64,000 nucleotides of DNA from Streptomyces omiyaensis (GTDB lineage Bacteria; Actinomycetota; Actinomycetes; Streptomycetales; Streptomycetaceae), in assembly GCF_014650895.1 (NCBI RefSeq), contig NZ_BMVV01000008.1, positions 62,001-126,000 on the forward strand, written 5' to 3'. The notes below the pieces were generated by a model. The model saw nothing but the letters and a program-made list of their open reading frames with translations, was not told the origin of the DNA and made no database searches. Each line of letters begins with the position of its first letter. Position 1 is the stretch's first letter. Below, one piece after another: positions 25,071 through 33,716 of this stretch. A program made the translations under genes and the position numbers.

Positions 25071-25889
25071 TCAGATCCAGTGCCCGCGCACCGCGCCGCG
25101 GGCCCTGCGGGCGAGCGCGTACCCCTTCGTCAGGGCCCGGTCGACGGCGAAGTCCCGCGCGACGGAGCCTCCTTCGAGGAGCCGGCCGAACTGCTCGGGC
25201 GTGGTGGAGCGGCGCACGGTCACCCGCTCCAGGGCGTAGGGCCCCTGGCGGCGCCGGGCGAGCGCGTTGCCGACCGCGAGGGCCTGGGCGAAGCCGGCCT
25301 CCCGGACGGTGGTCCGCACCCTGCGGCTGGAGTAGCCGTACGGGTAGGCGAAGGAGCCGGGCGCGGTGCCCAGCTCCTCGCCGACGAGCTCCCGGCAGCG
25401 CAGCGCCTCGAAGCGCAGCCGGCCCGCGTCGAGCTGGTCCAGCTGCGGGTGGCTGTGGCTGTGTCCGCCGATCTCGGTCCCGGCGGCGGCCAGTTCGCGC
25501 ACCTGCTCCCAGGAGAGCATCGCGTCGAGGGCGCCGCCGGTGGCGTGCCGGCCGGGCAGCCAGCCGGTGGTGACGAAGACGGTGCTCACGAAGGAGTGCT
25601 TCGCGAGCACCGGCAGGGCGTGGCGGTGCACGCCCTCGTAGCCGTCGTCGAAGGTCACCAGCACCGGCCGGGCGGGCAGCTCCGCGCCGGTCCGCCAGGC
25701 GGTGGCGAGGGCGGCGGTGGTGACCGGGGTGAACCCCCGCGCCGCCACCTCGTCCATCTGCGCCGCGAAGGCCTCGGGCGTCACGGAGAGCCCGAGCGTC
25801 GCGGGCGCCGGGTCGGACGCGACCGCGTGGTACATGAGGATCGGTACGGGGGAGGGCGCGGCGGCCGTCCCGGCGGGGGTGCCGCTCAC
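25071..25889 (-). CDS. Polysaccharide deacetylase (NodB domain)
   Basis: 272 residues from GTG. NodB motifs are in place: MT1 VTFDDGYEG (catalytic base and metal Asp), MT2 GGHSHSHPQLD (metal histidines), and SFAYPYGYSSRRVRTTVREAGFAQALAV. There is no signal peptide, so it acts in the cytoplasm or is exported in another way. It would remove N- or O-acetyl groups from a sugar polymer or glycolipid precursor. It is the last gene of a three-gene operon with two glycosyltransferases and overlaps the middle one by GTGA. Confidence 0.87.
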   Translation of the reverse strand: MSGTPAGTAAAPSPVPILMYHAVASDPAPATLGLSVTPEAFAAQMDEVAARGFTPVTTAALATAWRTGAELPARPVLVTFDDGYEGVHRHALPVLAKHSFVSTVFVTTGWLPGRHATGGALDAMLSWEQVRELAAAGTEIGGHSHSHPQLDQLDAGRLRFEALRCRELVGEELGTAPGSFAYPYGYSSRRVRTTVREAGFAQALAVGNALARRRQGPYALERVTVRRSTTPEQFGRLLEGGSVARDFAVDRALTKGYALARRARGAVRGHWI

Positions 25890-26938
25890 GCGACCGCCTC
25901 CCTGGCGCCCGCGTCCCGGTCCTCGCGGGGTGTCCCCGCCGTCTCGATCGGGCCCCACGAGAAGGTGGGGGAGCCGCCGCGGCGGGCGCGCAGGGTGCCG
26001 AGGGCGTAGCCCCCGGCGGCGAGCGCCACGCCCGTGACGATCGCCCCGGCCCGGCCGGCGCCGCCCGCCCGTCCGAGCAGCGCGTCCCGCACTCCGCGCA
26101 GCACCCCGGCGGGCAGCACCCGGCTGGTGTAGCGCCGCTCGGACTCCAGGCCCTTGCCGGCGCCGACGCTCTGGGCGACGAGGGCCTTGGAGAGGCCCTC
26201 CGCGTAGACCCGGGTGCGGAAGTAGGCGAAGCGCTCGCGGGCGGCGGGGACCTTGTGGTGGATGACCGCCCGGTCGTCGATGAGCAGGACGGCGCCCGGC
26301 ACGGCGTTCGCGAGCCGGATGCACAGCTCGGTCTCCTCGCAGCCGAGCGGCCGCCGGTCGCCGTCCCGGCCGATGCCGGTGGCGAAGCCGCCCGCGGCGT
26401 CGAAGGCCTCGCGCCGGAAGGAGGCGTTGCCGCCGAGCACGTTGCGGACCCGCACCCGGCCCGGGGGCAGCCCCCGGTAGGTGCAGCCGACGACCCAGTC
26501 GAACTCCTCGGGGAACCAGACGGGCCGGCGGCCGGAGGCCCAGGCGGGCAGCGTGCGCCCGCCGACGGCGACGACCGCCGGGTCGTCGTAGCCGGCGGCG
26601 AGGTGGTGGAGCCAGTCGTGCTCCGCCACGGCGTCGTCGTCGAGGAAGGCGACGAAGGCGCCGCGCGCGGCGGCGATGCCGGTGTTGCGGCCGGAGGAGA
26701 GGCCGCGGGGGCCCGCGTTGGCGAGCACCCGCACCCCTCCGCGGTCACGCTCGTCCGCGTACTCCTCGGTGAGCCGGTCCAGGAGGCGCTCGTTGTGGTC
26801 GACGACGAGCAGCGTCTCCAGCGGCGGGAGCGACTGCTTCCGGACGGAGTCGACGGCGGCGAGGATGTCGCCCCACCGCTCCTCCGTGTAGACGCAGATC
26901 ACCACCGAGAAGCGGGGCGGGGACGGGCGGTCGCTCAA
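25886..26938 (-). CDS. Family 2 glycosyltransferase
   Basis: 350 residues. The GT2 fold is clear: FSVVICVYTEERWGDILAAVDSVRKQ at the start, LSSGRNTGIAAARGAFVAFLDDDAVAEHDWL with the metal-binding DDD, and RNVLGGNASFRREAFDAAGGFATGIGRDGDRRPLGCEETELCIRL. The start is TTG 26938, which overlaps the previous gene's stop (TTGA). A C-terminal hydrophobic segment (AGAIVTGVALAAGGYALGTL) may dock it to the membrane. It probably adds a sugar to a surface glycan; donor and acceptor are unknown. Confidence 0.87.
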   Translation of the reverse strand: MSDRPSPPRFSVVICVYTEERWGDILAAVDSVRKQSLPPLETLLVVDHNERLLDRLTEEYADERDRGGVRVLANAGPRGLSSGRNTGIAAARGAFVAFLDDDAVAEHDWLHHLAAGYDDPAVVAVGGRTLPAWASGRRPVWFPEEFDWVVGCTYRGLPPGRVRVRNVLGGNASFRREAFDAAGGFATGIGRDGDRRPLGCEETELCIRLANAVPGAVLLIDDRAVIHHKVPAARERFAYFRTRVYAEGLSKALVAQSVGAGKGLESERRYTSRVLPAGVLRGVRDALLGRAGGAGRAGAIVTGVALAAGGYALGTLRARRGGSPTFSWGPIETAGTPREDRDAGAREAVA

Positions 26939-27771
26939 GACACCTCTCCCCGGGGGACGTTGACCGAGAAGGCGGCGGGGCGGCGGAGCGCCCGGGCGGC
27001 CTTGGGGACGCGCTTCTCGCGGAGGATCACCTTGAGGACCCGGATGCCGTCGCGCACCGCGTTGAGGTTGCTGACGCCGTGGATGCGCAGGTACTCGTGG
27101 CTCGGGACCTCCTGCACCTTCAGGCCGGCCTTGACGACCCGGATGTTGATGAGGGTCTCGATCTCGAAGCCGGTGCAGTCGAGGGTGATCTTGTCGAGGC
27201 AGTGCTTCCAGAAGGCGTTGTAGCCGTAGCAGAGGTCGGTGTAGCGGGCGCCGAACTTCCGGTTGACGAGCGAGCAGAGGGCCCAGTTGCCCAGCCGTCG
27301 GATTCCGGTCATGTCGTCGGTGCCGCCGCCGTTCGCGAAGCGCGATCCCTTGGCGAAGTCGGCGCCGCCGACGAGGGCGGAGACGTACGAGACGATCTCC
27401 TGGCCGTCGGCCGAGCCGTCGGCGTCGACCATGACGATGATGTCGCCGGTGCAGGCGGCGAAGCCGCTGATCAGGGCGTCGCCCTTGCCCTTGCCGACCT
27501 GCTTGACGACCTTGACGTCGGGGCGCAGCTCGCGGGCGACCTCGATGGTGTTGTCCGTCGAATTTCCGTCGACGAGGACGACTTCGTGAATCCATTCCGG
27601 CAGCGACTTGAACACGTACGGAAGATTTTCCGCCTCGTTCATCGCGGGAATGACGACGCTCACCGGCGGAGTGATCGCCAGGTGAGACGTGATCGCCCGG
27701 TACTGGGCGGCTATTCGACTCGGCTCGGTGAATTCTCGGCCCGTGTCGGGCGGGCGCAGGAACGAGCTCAT
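26935..27771 (-). CDS. Family 2 glycosyltransferase, dolichyl-phosphate-mannose-synthase-like
   Basis: 278 residues from ATG 27771. PVSVVIPAMNEAENLPYVFKSLPEWIHEVVLVDGNSTDNTIEVA and DIIVMVDADGSADGQEIVSYVSAL (with the DAD metal motif) are typical of polyprenyl-phosphate sugar transferases, as are KGSRF and the late LCYGYNAFWKHCLDKI and GFEIETLINIRVVKAGLKVQEVPSHEYLR. No membrane helices are seen at the C-terminus. It likely makes a lipid-linked sugar that the coupled second transferase uses. First gene of the operon. Confidence 0.9.
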   Translation of the reverse strand: MSSFLRPPDTGREFTEPSRIAAQYRAITSHLAITPPVSVVIPAMNEAENLPYVFKSLPEWIHEVVLVDGNSTDNTIEVARELRPDVKVVKQVGKGKGDALISGFAACTGDIIVMVDADGSADGQEIVSYVSALVGGADFAKGSRFANGGGTDDMTGIRRLGNWALCSLVNRKFGARYTDLCYGYNAFWKHCLDKITLDCTGFEIETLINIRVVKAGLKVQEVPSHEYLRIHGVSNLNAVRDGIRVLKVILREKRVPKAARALRRPAAFSVNVPRGEVS

Positions 27772-28405
27772 CGGTCGGTTTCCCTCTCGTCCGGTGGGCC
27801 GCCCACCCCTGGGGCGGCCCGGTCGTGTGTCCGGTTCGAAAGGGGGGTTCTCGCCATCCCCGCACGGAAGCGATCTCCTTGCGGGATCGGCGAGTTGGCA
27901 TGACTGGCCGCGCGGTACCCGCGACCCGGCGCACATCGGCACACCGGGCACGGCACCCCCCTACCGCGCCCCGCTCCGGGAACACCGCGACTCCGGCGCT
28001 CTCCCCAGAGCGCCGTGCCGATGAACCGATGCGGGTGAGATGTACGACGGTATTGATGAATGGGACTGTATGGCAAGTCCCGCTGGGGCGGCCCGGTTTC
28101 AGGCACTTTGGCGAACGAACTGTGCTCGAAAGCGCTGTCTTCGCGATCGGATTCGATCAATCCGCTTCCCTGGTGGGAACGGTGGGACTTCGTCGTACCC
28201 CTGTGCGGAGTCGTGCGGATGTGTCGTGGCTCCGTCCGGTCGTAAAGCGGTACGGGAACCTCCGGTTCCTCAGGTGGCCGAAAATCGACGACTCCTGAGG
28301 GATGTTCACTCACTCTCCAGGGTCAGTTTTGACATGAACACTTCCGGAGCGGCGGATCCGATGCTACTTCCTGGTAGCGCAGAGATCCTGCTACAGGGAG
28401 GTTTC
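27772..28405. other. 634-base divergent region without a convincing gene
   Basis: This gap between the glycosyltransferase operon and the esterase gene is visibly richer in A and T than its surroundings. It contains a minus-strand promoter candidate (28047-28076). On the plus side a TTGACA near 28332 and a small inverted repeat GCTAC/GTAGC near 28365-28380 precede the esterase start. Open frames that cross it have no streptomycete codon bias. Confidence 0.5.
28047..28076 (-). promoter_or_regulatory. Candidate promoter of the glycosyltransferase operon
   Basis: On the minus strand TTGCCA (28071-28076) and TACCGT (28047-28052) are 18 bases apart, a fair main-sigma-factor promoter. It predicts a long leader of about 270 bases. 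Confidence 0.4.
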
Positions 28406-29212
28406 ATGAAACTGTCGCGATGCGCGGCCTTCGCGTCCTCGCTCCTGCTCGGCGCCGTCCTCGCCCTCACCGGGGCGGGGGCCGCGCAGGCGGCCGAGAG
28501 CGCCGCCCTCGACTACGTGGCCCTCGGCGACTCGTACTCCTCCGGCGTCGGCGCCGGCAGCTACGACAGCGCCAGCGGCGACTGCAAGCGCTCCACCAAG
28601 GCCTACCCGCGCCTCTGGGCCAACGCCAACGCCCCCTCCTCCTTCGCCTTCACCGCCTGCTCGGGCGCCGTCACCACCGACGTCACCGGCAAGCAGCTCG
28701 GCCCGCTCTCCTCCGCCACCGACCTGGTCTCGATCACCATCGGCGGCAACGACGCGGGCTTCGCGGACGTCATGACGACCTGTGTGCTCCAGTCCGAGAG
28801 CACCTGCGTCAACCGGGTGAACCAGGCGAAGGGCTACGTGGACTCCACCCTGCCCGCCCGGCTCGACGCGGTGTACGGCGCGATTCGCGCCAAGGCCCCC
28901 GCCGCCCGGGTCGTCGTCCTCGGCTACCCGCGCTTCTACCAGCTGAACGGCACCTGCGTCGCCGGCCTCAGCGAGAACGAGCGCAGAGCCATCAACGGCG
29001 CCTCCGACTACCTCAACGCCGCCGTCGCCAAGCGCGCCGCCGACCACGGCTTCGCCTTCGCCAGTGTCGTGCCGGCCTTCACCGGCCACGAGATCTGCTC
29101 CGGCTCCGCCTGGCTGCACAGCGTCAACTGGCTCAACATCGGCGAGTCCTACCACCCGACGGCCGCCGGCCAGTCGAGCGGCTACCTGCCCACGTTCAGG
29201 AACGCGGCGTAG
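28406..29212 (+). CDS. Secreted SGNH/GDSL esterase
   Basis: 268 residues with a signal peptide (to about GAAQAAES). Block I YVALGDSYSSGVGAG carries the nucleophile Ser, block III is ITIGGNDAGFAD, and the Asp/His-type ending is GESYHPTAAGQSSGY. Six cysteines (CKRS, ACSG, CVLQ, CVNR, CVAG, CSGS) can form three disulfides as in extracellular Streptomyces esterases. AGGGAGG precedes the ATG. Its last 17 bases overlap the 3' end of the convergent pseudokinase gene. Confidence 0.93.
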   Translation: MKLSRCAAFASSLLLGAVLALTGAGAAQAAESAALDYVALGDSYSSGVGAGSYDSASGDCKRSTKAYPRLWANANAPSSFAFTACSGAVTTDVTGKQLGPLSSATDLVSITIGGNDAGFADVMTTCVLQSESTCVNRVNQAKGYVDSTLPARLDAVYGAIRAKAPAARVVVLGYPRFYQLNGTCVAGLSENERRAINGASDYLNAAVAKRAADHGFAFASVVPAFTGHEICSGSAWLHSVNWLNIGESYHPTAAGQSSGYLPTFRNAA

Positions 29213-30209
29213 CGGAGGGTCCCCCGTCCTCCGCGCCCGCACCCGCGGCGCCGGGCACGGCCGGAGCGGTGCTCGGCGCACCGCCCCCGGCCGGACCGGC
29301 GCCCCGGTCGCCGTCCCTGACGGCCTGCCAGACCAGCGCCGCCGCGATCAACAGGAGCCCGGCCACTCCGGCGGCGATCACCGCCCGCCGGCCGGGACCG
29401 CGCCGCCGCGGACCCGGCGCCGCGCCCTCCGCCTCCTCCGGCGCACGCGTCCCGCGCACGCCGCCCGAACCCCCGTCCTCCCGCTCCTGCGCGACTCCCG
29501 GCCGCCGCTCCGGCGCCGGAGCGGCCGGTCCGTCCGCCCGGGGCCGCTCCCCGGTCCCGGCCACCCGCTCCAGCTCCCGCACCGCCCCGGCCCGCACGTC
29601 CGGGTCCGCGTCCGCCAGCCCCCCGACCACCGGGGCCAGCGGTCCCGACGCCGGATCGGCGACCGTCCCGCCCAGCAGCGCGCCCAGCGACCGCAGGTCC
29701 TCCTCGGGGCCCGGCGGCGGGGCGTCCGGTGCCGAGGTCCCGGTGGCCACGCCCGTCACCACCACCCGCCCGTCGTTGGCGAGCAGCACCCGGTCCGGTC
29801 CGAGGCCGGAGAAGGGGACGCCGGCCGCGCGGGCCGCCCGCAGCGCCGCCAGCACCCCGAGCGCGACCCGCGCGGCCTCCCGGTCCGGCAGCGGCCCGTC
29901 CGCCTCCAGGGTCTCCGCCAGCGTCAGCCCGCGCACCAGCTCCATCACGATCCACGGCCGGCCCCGCTCCACCACCACGTCGTGCACCGCGGCCACGCCC
30001 GGTCCGGAGATCGCCTCCGCGGCCCGCGCCTCGCGCTCGACCCGCGCGTAGAGGAGCCGCTCCTCCGCCTCGGGCGTCCCCGGCGGGGCGTGCACCTCCT
30101 TGACGGCCACCTCTCGGCCGAGCGCCTCGTCCCGGGCGCGCCAGACGATCCCCGCCGAGCCCTCCGCGAGGGCGTCGAGCAGCCGGTAACGGCCCGCGAT
30201 CAGCGTCAT
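29196..30209 (-). CDS. Membrane-anchored protein-kinase-like protein, probable pseudokinase
   Basis: 337 residues. The N-lobe resembles actinobacterial Ser/Thr kinases (IAGRYRLLDALAEGSAGIVWRARDEALGREVAVKEV, with the ATP-binding Lys), and MELVRGLTLAETLEADGPLP matches the hinge. The catalytic loop is lost: where HRDLKPxN should be stands PFSGLGPDRVLL, and the DFG position reads TGVA. After a Pro-rich segment a single membrane helix (AVIAAGVAGLLLIAAALVW) is followed by a Gly/Ala-rich extracytoplasmic tail. It probably binds ATP or a partner without phosphorylating. The start at 30209 is the ATG directly before the kinase fold. Confidence 0.8.
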   Translation of the reverse strand: MTLIAGRYRLLDALAEGSAGIVWRARDEALGREVAVKEVHAPPGTPEAEERLLYARVEREARAAEAISGPGVAAVHDVVVERGRPWIVMELVRGLTLAETLEADGPLPDREAARVALGVLAALRAARAAGVPFSGLGPDRVLLANDGRVVVTGVATGTSAPDAPPPGPEEDLRSLGALLGGTVADPASGPLAPVVGGLADADPDVRAGAVRELERVAGTGERPRADGPAAPAPERRPGVAQEREDGGSGGVRGTRAPEEAEGAAPGPRRRGPGRRAVIAAGVAGLLLIAAALVWQAVRDGDRGAGPAGGGAPSTAPAVPGAAGAGAEDGGPSATPRS

Positions 30210-30506
30210 GGACCCACGGTAGCCGCGCCCCCGCCGGGTGGCGACCCACTCGACCGGCCCCCGGTGGCGTAGATCACACCGGATGGTGGAGTCGCGGCCG
30301 GCCGGCCGGGGTGCAGGATGGTTCATGACGGTTCGGCAGGTGTTCGAACCCTGTCCAACTCGCCCTGGAATCGGATGTATTCGGAGAGTGACCGTCAACC
30401 CCCGTACGAGTGCAGTGAATCCCGTCGGCGGGATACACGCGTGTCACTGTGGGGCGATAGGGTTAACCTGCCCGGGCCGAGTGCCCTCGTACGGGTGGGG
30501 AGTGAC

Positions 30507-30779
30507 ATGGAACAGATAACGATGCGCAGCAGGCCGCGTGTGCCTGCCATCACCTGCGGGAGCAGCGCGACCAGCTCGCGCCTCGACCGCCATCTCGCGG
30601 TGCTCGGCGGTCCCGCCGTGCCGCAGCGCGAGGTGGCCGAGGCGACCCTGCTCATGCGGGAACTGACGACGCGTCGCCACGAGACGCCGGCCCAGAGCAT
30701 GCACGTCGGACGCGCGCGGGTCTCGCTCTTCGCCCCGCTGCGCCGCCTGCGCCGCACCCTCTTCGGCGCCCGCCACTAG
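30507..30779 (+). CDS. Small conserved-looking hypothetical protein (90 aa)
   Basis: 90 residues, basic, without membrane helices or recognised domain. The end is strikingly arginine-rich (RARVSLFAPLRRLRRTLFGARH), which could be an amphipathic or nucleic-acid-binding tail. Upstream, a TAGGGT box about 40 bases before the ATG and the sequence GGTTAACC are possible promoter elements. Codon use is streptomycete. I do not recognise a function; the gene stands alone between divergent and convergent neighbours. Confidence 0.65.
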   Translation: MEQITMRSRPRVPAITCGSSATSSRLDRHLAVLGGPAVPQREVAEATLLMRELTTRRHETPAQSMHVGRARVSLFAPLRRLRRTLFGARH

Positions 30780-30864
30780 CCCTTCCCGCGCGCGCCGGAG
30801 GTGCCGGACCCGTGTCCCCGGCACGGCCACCGCCCCGGTCCGCCCGCACCCACCCGCACGCCGA

Positions 30865-30898
30865 GAGCGCCGGACGCGTCCCCGCCCGTCCGGCGCTC
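30865..30898. terminator. Hairpin between convergent genes
   Basis: GAGCGCCGGACG (30865-30876) pairs perfectly with 30887-30898 over a 10-base loop, between the small gene and the CoA-transferase gene. Confidence 0.7.
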
Positions 30899-30931
30899 CG
30901 TCGTACCCGCCCCCTGACCCCGCCGCGCCGG

Positions 30932-32128
30932 TCAGACGACCACGCCCGCGGCCCGCAGCCCCGCCACCTCCGCCGCCGGCACGCCCAGTCCGGCCAGGAC
31001 CGCGTCCGTGTGCTCGCCGAGCGCCGGGATCCGGCCCATCGGCGCCTCCGGTGCGTCCGGGAAGACGACCGGCGGCAACAGCGACGGCAGCGCCCCGACG
31101 GGGGAGTCCACCGGACGCCAGCGGTCCCGGGCCGCGAGCTGCGGATGGCGCACCAGCTCCGCCACCGAGTTGAGCCGCGCGCAGGCGATGCCGGCCGCGT
31201 CCAGGCGCCGCACCGCCTCCTCGGCCGGCAGCGCGCCGAGCGCCGCCCCGACCGCCGCGTCGGTCGCCGCCCGGCCCGCGACCCGGGCCGCGTTCGTCGC
31301 GAAGGCCGGGTCGTCGGCGAGCTCCGGCCGCTCCAGGACCCGTTCGGCGAACCGCCGCCACTCCCGGTCGTTCTGCACCGAGAGCAGCACCTGGCTCCCG
31401 TCCGCCGTCGGATACGCGTCGTAGGGGGCGATCACCGCATGCGCGAGCCCCGTGCGCGCCGGGGCCGTACCTCCGTGCGCCCCGTGGTGCAGGGGGTGCC
31501 CCATCCACTCCGCGAGGGAATCGAACAGCGACACCTCCACGGGGCCGCCGCGGCCGGTGGTGCCGCGCCGGACGAGCGCGGCGAGGACGCCCGTGTACGC
31601 GTACATCCCGGCCGCGATGTCGGCGGCCGGGACACCGGACTTGACGGGGTGTCCGGGAGTGCCGGTGACCGAGACCAGCCCGGTCTCGCACTGCACGAGC
31701 ATGTCGTACGCCCTCCGGTGGGCGTACGGGCCGTCCGGGCCGTACCCGGAGACGTCCACGGCGATCAGCCGCGGGTGCGCGGCGCAGAGGGTGGCCGCGT
31801 CGAGGCCGAGCCGGGCGGCGGCCCCGTGCGCGAGGTTCTGCACGAAGACGTCGGCCTCCGCCACGAGCCGTCCCACCAGGGCGCGCCCGCGCGGGTCCTT
31901 CAGGTCGACGGCGAGCGACTCCTTGCCGCGGTTGCACCAGACGAAGTGCGAGGCCAGGCCCCGGGCCGCGGTGTCGTAGCCGCGGGCGAAGTCGCCGCCG
32001 TCGGGCCGCTCGACCTTGACGACCCGGGCGCCGAGGTCGGCGAGCTGGCGGGTGGCGAAGGGCGCGGCGACGGCCTGCTCGACGGAGACGACGGTGATCC
32101 CGTCCAGGGGGAGTGGCTGAGTGCTCAT
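30932..32128 (-). CDS. CaiB/BaiF family (class III) CoA-transferase
   Basis: 398 residues, standard length. Family features are LPLDGITVVSVEQAVAAPFATRQLADLGARVVKVERPDGGDFARGYD at the start, NRGKESLAVDLKDPRGRALVGRLVAEADVFVQNLAHGAAARLGLD, and AYDMLVQCETGLVSVTG with the aspartate equivalent region. It moves CoA between acyl groups, for example from a CoA thioester to a free acid. No neighbouring gene tells the substrate. Monocistronic as far as can be seen. Confidence 0.92.
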   Translation of the reverse strand: MSTQPLPLDGITVVSVEQAVAAPFATRQLADLGARVVKVERPDGGDFARGYDTAARGLASHFVWCNRGKESLAVDLKDPRGRALVGRLVAEADVFVQNLAHGAAARLGLDAATLCAAHPRLIAVDVSGYGPDGPYAHRRAYDMLVQCETGLVSVTGTPGHPVKSGVPAADIAAGMYAYTGVLAALVRRGTTGRGGPVEVSLFDSLAEWMGHPLHHGAHGGTAPARTGLAHAVIAPYDAYPTADGSQVLLSVQNDREWRRFAERVLERPELADDPAFATNAARVAGRAATDAAVGAALGALPAEEAVRRLDAAGIACARLNSVAELVRHPQLAARDRWRPVDSPVGALPSLLPPVVFPDAPEAPMGRIPALGEHTDAVLAGLGVPAAEVAGLRAAGVVV

Positions 32129-32187
32129 GCCCGTCTGCCTACCGTGCCCGGACGGGCCCTGTCATCAGGACCGGGCTCACACCGCCC

Positions 32188-32210
32188 GCCCGGCGGGGCT
32201 CCCGCCGGGC
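32188..32210. terminator. Short-loop GC hairpin
   Basis: GCCCGGCGGG (32188-32197) pairs with 32201-32210 over a 3-base loop; on the plus strand it is followed by CGTTTCTTT. It lies in the 295-base gap after the type ISP gene and upstream of the CoA-transferase gene; both genes run leftward. The rest of the gap is GC-rich without a gene. Confidence 0.5.
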
Positions 32211-32423
32211 CGTTTCTTTCGGATCGGGCCGGACGCCGCGGGACCGACCCGGCCCGGCGGCCTTCCCGGCCCGGCGGGCCCGGGGCGTGATCCGGTGGCA
32301 CGGCCGGCCTTCGGCCCGGCGGTGCCGTCGTGCGGCGGTCCCGGACCCGAGGCCCCGGGTCCGACCCGGCGGCGCGGCGGCCTCCCCGGCCCGGTGGCCG
32401 GCGGCGCGGCGGGCCCGGGACCG

Positions 32424-33650
32424 TCACACCAGCATGAACTGCCCCTCCGGGCCCTCCTCCTGGTGGTCGAGCACCGAGGCCGGCCGGCGCGCCCCGGCCG
32501 GCACCGGCAGGACCCCGGCCGCGCGCAGCTCGGCCCGGCCGGGACCGCCGCCGGCCGTGAACGGGGCGCGCTCCGCCTCCCGCCCGCCCAGCAGCGCGAC
32601 CACCGTGACCAGGTCGAGGAGGGCGGAGGTCCACTCCTGTGGCCAGGAAGCCGGACCCATCGCCTCCAGCGAGCCGGGCTCGGCCGGCGCGGTCCGGCGG
32701 GCGAACCACTGCTCCAGGACCCGCACCCCGCCGACCCGGTACTCCCAAGCCGCCTCGGGCACCGGCGCGATCCGGCCCCCGCCGACGCTCAGGACCTCGT
32801 CGCCGGAGTCGTACGCGAGCGACTCCGGGCGCGGCGGGAGCGCCGCCCGCACATAGGGGCGCCGCCCGCCCGGCAGCCGCGGCCGCGCCCCCGTCAGCGC
32901 GCCCCGCAGCTGGACGTCCATCAGCTCCCGGCCGAGCGCCACGCCCGCCTCCCACGCCGCCGGGTCCGCCGGCAGCGGCACCCGGCAGCCGGCGGGGGAG
33001 GGGACGGCCGCGGCGACGGTCCAGGCGAGCCACCGGACCGGGTCGGCCGGCCCGTACCGCTCGCGGAGGAAGCCGAGGAGCCCCGGCGCCAGGTTCGGCT
33101 CCGCGCCGCCGGGGCGCCGGAACAGCGGCCGGATCCGGCCCGGACGGCCCGCCGGGGAACGCCCCTCGGGCAGCGCGCCGGTCACCAGGAGCGGCGGTCC
33201 GGCCGCCCCCGGCACGTACCCCTGCTCCACGGCGAAGAGCTGCGGCCCGCCCGCCACCCGCCACAGCTCGGGCCGGGCGGTGTCGATCAGCCGGTGGTCG
33301 GGGAGCAGCCACTGCTCGTCGAAGGGCCCGGACAGCACCCGCACCGGCTCGGGGCAGGGGCCGGTCTCGCGGGCGAACCGGCCGGTCCCGGTCCGCTGTC
33401 CCGGCAGCGCCGCCACCGCCGAGCCGGTCGTGCGCGCCCGGCTCGGCCGGAACAGCGCCTCCCGCTCCCCGCCCTCCGCCGCGACCAGCCGGTCCCACCG
33501 CCCGCGCAGCGTCCGCGCGTCGGGCGCCACGACCCATCCCCGCCCGAAGCGCAGCGGGGCCACCGACCACGGCATCAGCTCGTCGAGCAGGGGCGTGCCG
33601 TCGTCGGGTCGGAATGCCTGCCGCGGCGAAGCCTCAGTCACGCCCCGCAT
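32424..33650 (-). CDS. Stand-alone type ISP restriction/modification-like protein
   Basis: 408 residues. The C-terminal part with SLAYDSGDEVLSVGGGRIAPVPEAAWEYRVGGVRVLEQWFARRT matches the C-terminal target-recognition region of type ISP restriction-modification enzymes, and the whole protein resembles the ISP-labelled proteins of about 410-430 residues common in Streptomyces. There is no methyltransferase NPPY motif, no helicase and no nuclease, and no R-M partner nearby. It may have been adapted to another DNA-binding or phage-related role. This is inference. Confidence 0.75.
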   Translation of the reverse strand: MRGVTEASPRQAFRPDDGTPLLDELMPWSVAPLRFGRGWVVAPDARTLRGRWDRLVAAEGGEREALFRPSRARTTGSAVAALPGQRTGTGRFARETGPCPEPVRVLSGPFDEQWLLPDHRLIDTARPELWRVAGGPQLFAVEQGYVPGAAGPPLLVTGALPEGRSPAGRPGRIRPLFRRPGGAEPNLAPGLLGFLRERYGPADPVRWLAWTVAAAVPSPAGCRVPLPADPAAWEAGVALGRELMDVQLRGALTGARPRLPGGRRPYVRAALPPRPESLAYDSGDEVLSVGGGRIAPVPEAAWEYRVGGVRVLEQWFARRTAPAEPGSLEAMGPASWPQEWTSALLDLVTVVALLGGREAERAPFTAGGGPGRAELRAAGVLPVPAGARRPASVLDHQEEGPEGQFMLV

Positions 33651-33716
33651 GCTAACGAGCGCGGTCCGTGCGGTGCCATCGTCCCGCGGCCCGCGCCCGT
33701 CCGGGCCCGCCGGGCG

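Noticed and set aside
27768..28313. Minus-strand open frame of 181 codons upstream of the glycosyltransferase operon
   Set aside because: It lacks streptomycete third-position bias, matches nothing recognisable, and covers the region where the promoter and leader lie.
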